From contig NC_057800.1 of NCBI RefSeq assembly GCF_018294505.1, forward strand, positions 477,400,530-477,464,529: a stretch of DNA of 64,000 bases. Direction: 5' to 3'. The DNA is from Triticum aestivum (taxonomy: Eukaryota; Streptophyta; Magnoliopsida; Poales; Poaceae). The notes under the pieces are model-generated. The model was not told the DNA's origin and did no database searches. It saw only the letters and a program-made list of their open reading frames with translations. Made by a program: the position numbers and the translations under genes. Shown here one piece after another: positions 57,226-64,000 of the stretch. Each line of letters opens with the position of its first letter. Position 1 is the first letter of the stretch.

Positions 57226-57697
57226 TCTGTACCCTTATAAAAAAACGAGTTGGTGGTGATGGTGTGCCTGCCATCTTGTAATACAGACCGTATGATCTAT
57301 ATCTGAGGATAGAAAGCAAACTATGATAATTTACAAAAGATACGACACCTCTCTCCACATCATTATCTCTCGCAACCTCATAGCTCAGCAATTAAAAAGG
57401 AATAAGTCTCTGGAACAATCTAGCATGCATGGTGACCGCTGCCGCCTGCTGGCGCCGTCCATCCCCATGCCGCCGCCCATTCCGACCACCAGTCACCACC
57501 ATGCTCCACTCCTCCTCGCCTTATCTCTCATCTTTCAATTTTTTCGATGACATTCTTGAGATACCAGTTTTCCGATAAAATTCTTGAGATATCACTAGTT
57601 TTTACACATGGGATTACTCCTGCATGGGTCAATCACAACAGGTGTTCTATAAAAAATGCATATTGATGTTCCGTGCAATGCACGAGAATCTTGCTTG
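57226..57697 (+). mobile_element. Non-autonomous Helitron, 472 bp
   Basis: It starts TCTGTACCCTTATAAAAAA after an A, contains GAGTTGGTGGTGATGGTGTG, and ends with the hairpin CCGTGCAATGCACGA, then GAATCTTGCTTG and T. The terminal CTTG departs from the CTRR consensus seen in the copy at 4358, so this copy has probably decayed at the end. An insertion of about 200 bp relative to the 4358 copy accounts for the size. It encodes no protein. Confidence 0.65.
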
Positions 57698-58515
57698 TAA
57701 TTATATAACGCAAATCACGAGCAGGAAGTGACATTTTTTTGACACAACCACGTTAACATGGCCACGTAAATCACTAGCTAAAGTAAATACCATTATACTT
57801 ATATCCCGATGCAAAAGGTTGAGTACATGTCCGAAGAGTAGAGTCACACACACGCACTCTGTCTCTCAGAATCTCTCTCACACACACCAGTTACGTGACG
57901 CCCACTTAAGCAGACACGTATGTTACAATTTGTGCACCCGCGGGTACACGTGATGCTGCGCATTTATTTAAGCCGGAAGGCGAACCCAAACAGTAGCTGC
58001 ATTCATTCCCCTCCCGCCGCCTCTTCTCTGGTCGCCGTCGCCCGGTAGCCATGGGCCGGCCGAAGGTAACAACATACGCCATACTCCCGCCGGAGCGGCG
58101 CTTTAATATGGAAATTTTAGTGGTCATGCATGCATCTTTTTGTGCTAGCACTCCTATATAAGGGTTGACCGGTCGCTTCCCGCGGACGTGCGCGGGCGGT
58201 GGAAGAGGAAGGAGAAGGGAAGCGGGCTGTGGAGTAATGTTTTTTACCACAATTTCTTAGGAAACTGAGTGCAATAATTGAGTAGTTTTGGCAAACTACC
58301 AGTACTACACCTGAAACGGTTCAAAACCTATACTCCCTTGCCAGCGCGCGCTTCCCACGTGAAACGGTCAGCGTCCCCCTGGAGCGTCAGTGCCGCATTA
58401 ATGCCCGGCCAGAGCGGAGGCGACCTCTCACTGGCGCCGGCTTTGAAGTGGCGCGACGGCCGAGAGAGCGCCGCTTCCCGGTGCACGCGACTGCTCCGCG
58501 TCGAGACTGGCCATA
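57698..58515 (+). promoter_or_regulatory. Possible promoter and first exon fragment
   Basis: TTTATTTAAG at 57962-57971 is followed by a C/T-rich leader and ATGGGCCGGCCGAAG at 58051-58065, then GTAACA, a possible donor site. This would give a five-residue start MGRPK before an intron. Nothing that reads as the next exon is found, so this is a captured or truncated gene start, or chance. The rest of this stretch shows no gene. Confidence 0.25.
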
Positions 58516-58826
58516 GGCCCTGTTTGGATCCATGGGTTAGAGTTAGTTTGAGCTAGTTGGGGCTCAAATAGCCCTAAACTATCCAAGCATGAGGGTTTAA
58601 ATTGGAGCAAGTTGCACCGAACCCACCAAAAAACTATCCCACCCAAGAGGTGCTAACTGGAGATAGTTCTCATTGGGACCACTGAAAAATCACTTTTCTC
58701 TCTCCATGAAGTGCATTTATTGTCAATCTAACCCTGTCACCCAAACACCTCTTTGGCTACAGTTAGTTCAGGGTTAGTCATGAGTTAGTCTAACCTCTAG
58801 CTAAGTTAGAGTATCAAACAGGAGCA
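58516..58826. mobile_element. MITE with GGCCCTGTTTGGAT ends
   Basis: GGCCCTGTTTGGATCC at the left and ATCAAACAGGAGC at the right are imperfect inverted ends. TTAGAGTTAGTTTGAGCTAG near the left and CTAACCTCTAGCTAAGTTAGAG near the right extend the similarity. The 311-bp length and AT-rich interior fit a MITE; ends of this kind are common in grasses. The superfamily (hAT or PIF/Harbinger) is not certain. Confidence 0.65.
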
Positions 58827-59084
58827 GTATAGGACATGCAAGTTGCTCAAAGAATACAAGCAAATTCGTACGTGAAAGGATTTTTTTATTTTTGAAAATG
58901 GAATGTGAAAGGAATTTGTTTTAGAATGCTCTTGGCATGTCGCTAACATGTGATAGTTAACCGACCTCAATAGACGGCAGAAACGCCAGCCCGCCGCACT
59001 TTGATAGAGACGAGGAGGGAGAAGCGATACAGGCTGCTGGATTACTAGAGATAGGTGTTGCACGGAAGCCAAGAAATATGGTGA

Positions 59085-59340
59085 TAGTGTGGGTTAGCCA
59101 TGTACTAGTATGATACTACACTGGGCTACCATGTTTCGTACTCTTCCAGTCCACAGTGGAGATGATTGGTTAATTTTATATCGCTGAATAATATTAAATA
59201 TTATGAGTGCAGACGCTCCACCACGAGGTTCCTTGCTCCTTCTCGGTCGTCCGGAATCTATGTTCTTCCACTCTATTTTTTTACGTGAGCTTTGTTCATC
59301 CTTTTGCCAACACGCGAGACATCTAGCATCAAGGTGCACG
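59085..59340 (+). repeat. Dispersed cassette, partial copy
   Basis: Shared landmarks: ACACTGGGCTACCATG, GTACTCTTCCAGTCCACAGTGGAG, ACGCTCCACCACGAGGTTCC and TTGCTCCTTCTCGGTCG. It matches 61720-61830 and 60150-60190 in the same orientation. Confidence 0.5.
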
Positions 59341-59493
59341 TGTTATGCAAGGATCGTTCCATTTATATGAAGAACACGTGGGACTGGAACTACGAGACGA
59401 ACATGTACCCAGGAGTGGACGTACGAACCTGAGTAATGTAGCGCAGTAAGTGAAGTAGAAAGGCACAAATGGTATGAACATGCGTGGCATATA

Positions 59494-59656
59494 GGGTGTG
59501 TTTGGTTGCGTTCTCGTCTCAGCATAGTTGTTCCCTCTTCATGCATGCTCAACTCAACACCCCTCTTCATGCATGCTCTCTTCATGCATGCTTCTAGTGT
59601 ATTTGTGCTAAACTAGTGTGGACTCATGCACCCTCCATACACTCTACCAAACACCC
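59494..59656. mobile_element. Short MITE with TTCATGCATGCT repeats
   Basis: GGGTGTGTTTGGTTGCG at the left faces ACCAAACACCC at the right, imperfect by a two-base gap. Inside, CTCTTCATGCATGCT occurs three times between 59537 and 59592. The target duplication is unclear. Confidence 0.55.
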
Positions 59657-60149
59657 AAAAGTAGGTCGAGAAGGGAACTCTTGGGCGGCATTTGTCTCTT
59701 ACTACGTACTACCACTAAATGTTGTACGTGCAATGCACGGTGATGTTATGGAGTACGTGCCTAAGTACTCTACTACTACTATATTAGTTGGAGGCACATA
59801 TTAACTTTTATATTTGTTTACGTGTATGCCCCGAGACCTTCCAACTAGACGTGTCTTTGTCTCCAGGTCGCACTTTGTATCGTTCATACCACTAAGTACT
59901 ACTACGTGTGGTCTCCGACCCAGAAGTGGAAGAAGTGGAGACGCTCTACCACGCTGTTTTTTTATGCTGGGCTCTACCACGCTGTTCATGTCCCACTCCT
60001 TTCGCTGACGTGTGGGACATCCAGCACGTGCCGTGTTTGGCACCCTTCGTCGTAAGAGTTGAAACGCTAGCATTCATCAGAAATAAAAAATAATTATAAA
60101 TCGGCAGTGATACTATTTTTTTGCGAACCAATCAGCAGTGATACTATAC
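59657..60149. other. Repeat-derived spacer
   Basis: The stretch 60000-60120 (CGCTGACGTGTGGGACATCC, CGTCGTAAGAGTTGAAACGC, TTCATCAGAAATAAAAAATAA) is another piece of the dispersed cassette in plus orientation. No coding frame with a motif is present. Confidence 0.45.
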
Positions 60150-60425
60150 CACGCGGTTTCCTTGCTCCTCGATATCGGAAAGAATACTTCCGTTCGCCAA
60201 CATGTGGGACGTCGACCATCCTGGTCCACTTGCCATGCACGCAGAACTCCAAGGGAGTCACCCAGGTCATCGCGCCGTAGTAACAATGACTAATGAGCCG
60301 TCAAATCACAGGCCCACTTCCCACTTTGAAGTTGCTTGGACGAAGGAACCATCATGACTTTGTTGAATTCCGCTTCTTGAAGAAAACTACTGTACCAGCA
60401 GTACTGCTAGCTACAGTAGTTACTC
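60150..60425 (+). repeat. Dispersed cassette, copy 3
   Basis: It contains GATATCGGAAAGAATACTTC, CGCCAACATGTGGGACGTCG, ACCATCCTGGTCCACTTGCC, ATGAGCCGTCAAATCACAGG, GACGAAGGAACCATCATGAC and GAATTCCGCTTCTTGAAGAA. It closely matches 61810-62010 and lies just 3' of the minus-strand gene 60655-61041. Confidence 0.75.
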
Positions 60426-60429
60426 CAAC

Positions 60430-60560
60430 AGAGGCCTCCTTTCGTTCATAGGATAGGAATATGAAAATCATAGGAAGTGAGATGACATGCATCTCAATTC
60501 CTATAGAGAAAGAGATGCCATTTGATGCTTAGGATAGGAATTTTTCCATTTAGTCTAGGC
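60430..60560. mobile_element. MITE-like segment, partial
   Basis: AGGCCTCCTTTCGTTCATAGGATAGGAAT at the left and TAGGATAGGAATTTTTCC at the right surround an AT-rich middle with CTCAATTCCTATAGAG. GAGGCCTCCTTTxGTTCATAGG-type ends belong to a MITE class common in grasses. The right boundary is not clear. Confidence 0.4.
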
Positions 60561-60654
60561 TAATGTACTGGTAATTTGCTCTAAAAACTACATTAGTAAC
60601 TAGTAGTACTGGTACATGCTCATACTCACACACACACACTAACTACTAGTACTA

Positions 60655-61041
60655 CTACTTCTCACATGCTGGCCAGACGCCGTCGTTCTCCTTCCCGGCT
60701 TTGTCGGCGACACCCCACCGTGCTTGGATCTCCGCCGACCTCTCCGCAGCAGCGCGTGCGTCCTTTTCTTTCTTGCGGCGGCGGGCCTCTCTTTTCTTGA
60801 GTGCTTTCTGACTTTTCCGCTCCCTCTGTGCGGCTTTGGCCGCCTCTTGCTCTACCGCCCATTCGGCCTTGGCATCTTCAAATTCCTCCCACATAGTTGT
60901 GAGGTCGCGAGCGGCGATGAACTCGGCACGGCGGGATGCCATCGCTTCCCTACCATTTTGTGTGCGGTCGTGGGCGGCGAGGAACTCGGCGCGGCGGGAT
61001 GCCATCGCTGCCTTACCGGTTAGTGTGCGGCGCGGTGGCAT
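60655..61041 (-). CDS. Small basic coiled-coil protein, unknown function
   Basis: A single-exon frame of 128 codons starts at ATG 61041 (MPPRRTLTGKAAMASRRAEF) and stops at 60655. A near-duplicate MASRRAEF(L/I)AA(H/R)D unit occurs twice near the start. From about residue 60 a long, highly charged helix rich in Lys, Arg, Glu and Ala follows (AAKAAQRERKSQKALKKREA, then RRRKKEKDARAAAERSAEIQ), ending GVWPACEK. The KKREARRRKK run could act as a nuclear localisation signal. I recognise no family. Composition, an uninterrupted GC-rich frame inside AT-rich surroundings, and a clean start and stop support a gene, but expression is unproven. The basic RRAEF near the start recalls the KRRAEI of the interrupted gene at 20773; this similarity is short and may be chance. 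A dispersed cassette copy lies 3' of it. Confidence 0.5.
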   Translation of the reverse strand: MPPRRTLTGKAAMASRRAEFLAAHDRTQNGREAMASRRAEFIAARDLTTMWEEFEDAKAEWAVEQEAAKAAQRERKSQKALKKREARRRKKEKDARAAAERSAEIQARWGVADKAGKENDGVWPACEK

Positions 61042-61165
61042 GAACGACGCTTGGTGAGAGCTCTGGGGTGGAGTGGCCGGACAACCGTATAGTGCATTGG
61101 TTTGTCAAGAGCTCAAGGACAGAAGACGAAGCAAATTTGGATTCCCCTTCAATCCTGGTCATTTA

Positions 61166-61330
61166 TTACCGAGTAAAATGCATTGGCGGTCATCGAACTT
61201 GTCTTGATAGCTCACTTTGATCATTGTATACGAGATATGGTGATTATACGGTCACTGGCTCAGCGTATAGCTCCGTATTTGTCTGGTTGACCAGTCAAAC
61301 AGTCCGCATGCGCCTCATCAGCTCGTGTTC
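61166..61330 (+). repeat. Third copy of the inverted-end sequence
   Basis: GAGTAAAATGCATTGGCGGTC, GATCATTGTATACGAGATA, GGTGATTATACGGTCACTGG and TGGTTGACCAGTCAAACAG match 4120-4290 directly and 5170-5335 inverted. It lies 5' of the minus-strand gene at 60655-61041. No opposing arm is seen here. Confidence 0.6.
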
Positions 61331-61689
61331 TTTATCTATCTACGCGGGCCTACCTGTCAATGGAGAAAGAAATACTGTAAAAACCAAAATTATGCTAGAG
61401 TCCGGACCGCTTCCGGAGCCCGCTCTCACCGCCCTGGCCCCTCAAGACGCCAGCTGCCCGCCGCATGCATGCATAGCAAGTAGTACTCCTTATGTGGAGG
61501 AGAGAGAGGCATTGACAAAGTCAAGGAGTGGGCTCTGCAAGAGCCCGTCTCTACACGTGCTCCTAGGTATAAAAAATAATTCTAAAAAAGGCATAAAAAC
61601 AATTGTGTCTTAAAAAAGAAAGGTAAAAAACATTTGAGAGGAAATAGATAGAGAGAAAGTGAGAAAAAGCTGTAACCTGGGCATTACAT
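61331..61689. other. No gene recognised
   Basis: This spacer lies between the repeat arm and the next cassette. A frame to 61613 shows no motif. The last part is A/T-rich and purine-rich on the plus strand. Confidence 0.4.
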
Positions 61690-62045
61690 GAGGAAGGAGG
61701 GAGTGGTGCACATGCCAAGTTCACTGGGCTGCCGTGTTTCACACTCCTCCGTCGTAACAGTGGAGACAATAGCTTTCATCAAAAATAAACAATGAATACT
61801 CGTTGCTCGTCCTCTATATCGGAAAGAATACTTTCATTCGCCGACATGTGGGACGTCGACCATCCTGGTCCACCTGCCATGCACAAAATTATCCTGGTCT
61901 ACCCCGGTCGTATCGCAGGCCCAACCTTTCCCACTGTAAGTTGTTCGGACGAAGGAACCATCATGACTTCGTTGAATTCCGCTTCTTCAAGAAAACTTAC
62001 TGTACCCGCAATACTGCTACCACACGCGAAGACTGGACGGCACTG
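61690..62045 (+). repeat. Dispersed cassette, copy 4
   Basis: It contains TTCACTGGGCTGCCGTG, CTCCTCCGTCGTAACAGTGGAG, TTTCATCAAAAATAAACAAT, CGCCGACATGTGGGACGTCG, GTCCACCTGCCATGCAC, GACGAAGGAACCATCATGAC and GAATTCCGCTTCTTCAAG. This is the most complete copy and shares long identical phrases with 60150-60425. Confidence 0.75.
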
Positions 62046-62049
62046 TACC

Positions 62050-62199
62050 ACGTCATATCACTGAAACCCACTAGGGCAAACTAGCCCGCCTAGGTCATCT
62101 ATTTTGGAACGGAGGGAGTACGTCTCTGCACTGCTATGATTTTGTGTTGCACGTCATATCACTGAAACCCACTAGGCCAAACTAGCCCGCCTAGGTCAT
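62050..62199 (+). repeat. 49-bp direct repeat around a MITE end
   Basis: ACGTCATATCACTGAAACCC with ACTAGCCCGCCTAGGTCAT occurs at 62050-62098 and 62151-62199 (one internal difference, GGGC versus GGCC). Between them TTTTGGAACGGAGGGAGTA (about 62102-62120) is a Stowaway-type right end without a left partner. A replication slip or an aberrant excision could have produced this. Confidence 0.8.
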
Positions 62200-62627
62200 C
62201 GATCGCTAAGCCTACAATTTTAGGAGCTAGGGCTATTGGTCGATCGACGAGGGATAAGTATAAGCGTACCACGAGCTCATCAGCCCCAACGTTTCTCTTC
62301 GGTGAGTGTTTTGCAAGTACTATAGCTCGCACAGTAGCTAGCCTACTAACACCAAGAATCATCAAACAAGCCCTGCTGATATGATAAACAGTTCAAACTT
62401 ACATCTAATCATGCCATATATTACATCAAAAGCTGGTGAGGATACATCTGTTTCCATAACTCGGAGAGGGTTCGCATGATTCATCGCATGATTCACTATC
62501 AAACAAAAGTAGCAAGATCCGCCCACACAAGACAGTGCACTAGCCCTAAGATGGTTTGATAACACGCATCGTTCTGGTAATTAAACACAGGGCAATGCAA
62601 ACTACCCTGAAGGATTAGCCCGACCAA

Positions 62628-63301
62628 CTATTTCTTGTCATCGATCTCTCGGGCAATGACCACAGCACGGACAGCGGCATGGGAATCGATTTCTGGGGCG
62701 ATGTCCGCAGGACTGACCGCGACATCGGAATCGATCTCTGGGGCGATGTCCACAGGATGGACAGCGGCATCGGAATCGATCTCCGGGGCGATGCCAACAG
62801 GACGGGCCACGACATCGGAATCATCAAGGACGTCCACCGGCACCTGCACAACCCTAACATATTAGCAAGCACATTGCAAATAATCAAAAACCACAACTAT
62901 GGTAATAAGCCATTATTTTTTACCTTGTGCAGCTCACCGGGGGATCTCATCCCTCCGGGGGCCATCTCCTCGTCCTCGATGGGGGCCATCACCTTGCCAG
63001 GGGAATACTGCTTCTCAACGGCGACTATCTCCTCAAACTCGGTCTTGAGCCTCACATAGGTGGCAATCAGAGTTCCTGGGGTAGGCACGGTGGGGCCCTT
63101 GCCGTTCTTCCAACTTCCTTTGAGGAGTTCGTCCGCCAACGTCCTCAACTCTTTGGCCAATGCTTGTTTCTTGGAGTTCTTCGTCTCCATGGGTTGGCCC
63201 GCCAACATGGTCAACTCGTTGGTCGGTGCTCGCTTCCTGGAGATCGCTGTCTCCAGTGGGTTGTCCGCCGGCAACTCTTTGCCTAGTGCTCCAGGATCCA
63301 T
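62628..63301 (-). CDS. Two-exon repeat protein, unknown function
   Basis: Exon 1 is 63301-62924 (126 codons, MDPGALGKELPADNPLETA onward) and exon 2 is 62843-62628 (71 codons plus stop, VPVDVLDDSDVVARPVGIAP to REIDDKK). The intron 62844-62923 starts GTAAAA and ends TGCAG and joins in phase 0. Exon 1 holds about three imperfect 20-22-residue units with a basic (K/R)K(R/Q)A tail followed by NEL or KEL, then TLIATYVRLKTEFEEIVAVE, probably helical. Exon 2 holds four 15-residue units of the type IAPEIDSDAAVHPVD. I chose ATG 63301 because upstream TTTGTTTGTCAG looks like an acceptor of a leader intron, although the frame stays open to 63586. The total is 197 aa. I do not recognise the family. The matching splice sites and two kinds of in-frame repeats support a real gene of the grass lineage. 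Confidence 0.6.
62650..62830 (-). repeat. 45-bp coding repeats in exon 2
   Basis: GGGGCGATG-type landmarks lie at 62695, 62740 and 62785, with a diverged first unit at about 62650 (GGGCAATGAC). The period is 45 bp, 15 codons, so copy number can change without shifting the frame. Confidence 0.85.
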
Positions 63302-64000
63302 CAATGAACTGACAAACAAAAAGCAATCGAAAGGAAACCACAATCGCAATGAAAACGGGAAAAGAATAGGATGTGAGAATCGGTCGGTGCTTCGCAAAAA
63401 GAAGATTCTTGGAATGAAAATATAGCAGCATAACTGATTCGCCCACCTTTCCTTCGTCGGTACAGAAGAAAAATGGCAGAAGTGAGTAGCCTGGAGTGAG
63501 GTTTTCTTCAAGAAAGGGAAGAAAGGGCTTGAACGAGCGTTCCAGTGAAATGATGGTTGCTTCGTCCAGTCCAACTTGGAGGCCACCTTACCACTGCTGG
63601 TAAAGGTGTGGGTTTTGTGATATGACGGGTCATGACGGCCACACCGGGGTTACAGGTGAGTCTCGACTGTAGCACCTCGCTGTGATTTGGTGGATGGCAC
63701 GCGGGCCCGGATGCTTTGAAATGTCCCGCATGTAGATAGAGCGGCTAGTCATATAGGAGTGCTCAATATTGTGCACCGCGACCAAGGCGGAGAGGAAAAC
63801 GAGAGAACTACGTAATTAATGCATGAGTTTAATTAGGGTAGTTTTGTAAAGTACGAGATACATTCCTCCAATCGCAAAATGCCTTGGTTCATGAGATTTG
63901 AGATTTGAGCCCTATAAACCGGAAGGGAGGGAGTACTGCACACGGTGTAGTCTAGTCACTTGTTGAAATCTCTAGAAAGGCAAATACTCCTTTCCGGTTT
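63302..64000. other. 5' flank of the last gene
   Basis: On the minus strand a T/C-rich stretch (63302-63330) ends in TGTCAG before the chosen start and may be the end of a leader intron. GGAGGGAGTACTG near 63925 is a Stowaway-type end without a visible partner; the element may continue beyond the window. No other gene is visible. Confidence 0.35.

Noticed and set aside
63302..63586. Extension of the last gene to ATG 63586
   Set aside because: The extra residues are Phe/Ser/Leu-rich and interrupted by an acceptor-like TTTGTTTGTCAG; they are likely leader and intron.

Overview
The window looks like intergenic and transposon-rich DNA from a large grass genome, most likely Triticeae (wheat, Aegilops or barley). 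The evidence is a 12.2-kb LTR retrotransposon nested in a gene, an Athila-type element built like the Triticeae Sabrina/WHAM families, two CACTA remnants whose ends resemble the Triticeae Jorge type, small Helitrons with the grass-type 3' hairpin, and Stowaway and other MITEs. Family names are from memory of element layout and were not checked against a database. I see no prokaryotic features, no rRNA, no convincing intact tRNA and no CRISPR array.

Layout. 1-8.4 kb: low-copy and repeat mosaic, with a block (about 1.2-4.6 kb) that recurs at 53.8-57.7 kb, a short Helitron, and a copy of a dispersed cassette. 7.84-8.36 kb and 20.57-20.77 kb: the two halves of one minus-strand gene encoding a protein with 31-aa repeats. 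The gene is split by a large-LTR retrotransposon (8368-20568, 4.8-kb LTRs, target duplication CATCG) that keeps only relics of a Tekay-type chromovirus pol. 20.8-24.4 kb: several MITEs, a decayed small ORF and a second Helitron. 24.4-34.4 kb: CACTA transposon with a decayed TNP2-type transposase gene, a convergent GRF zinc-finger gene, long subterminal repeat arrays and a right terminus at 34408. 35.6-43.3 kb: Athila-type element in LTR-internal-LTR-internal order, with one 296-aa ORF. 44.1-46.3 kb: the left end of another CACTA element, then an AP2/ERF pseudogene. 46.9-48.4 kb: a 502-bp tandem array cut by a second CACTA element (48426 to about 52.9 kb) that carries a TNPA-like minus-strand gene. 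53-64 kb: MITEs, the paralogous block, a third Helitron, four further copies of the dispersed cassette, and two plausible small minus-strand genes (60655-61041; 62628-63301, two exons).

How it fits together. Most sequence is nested or truncated mobile DNA. The transposase and TNPA genes would have supplied CACTA mobility, but both are broken here. Only three reading frames look uninterrupted and gene-like: the retroelement ORF at 40105-40995 and the two small genes at the right edge. The gene split by the retrotransposon is the clearest biological event: removing the element and one target-site copy restores the frame, and one further missing base then completes a 726-nt reading frame. I found no clear new multi-gene system. 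The best candidates for something undescribed are the two small repeat-containing genes and the cassette that recurs near their 3' ends.
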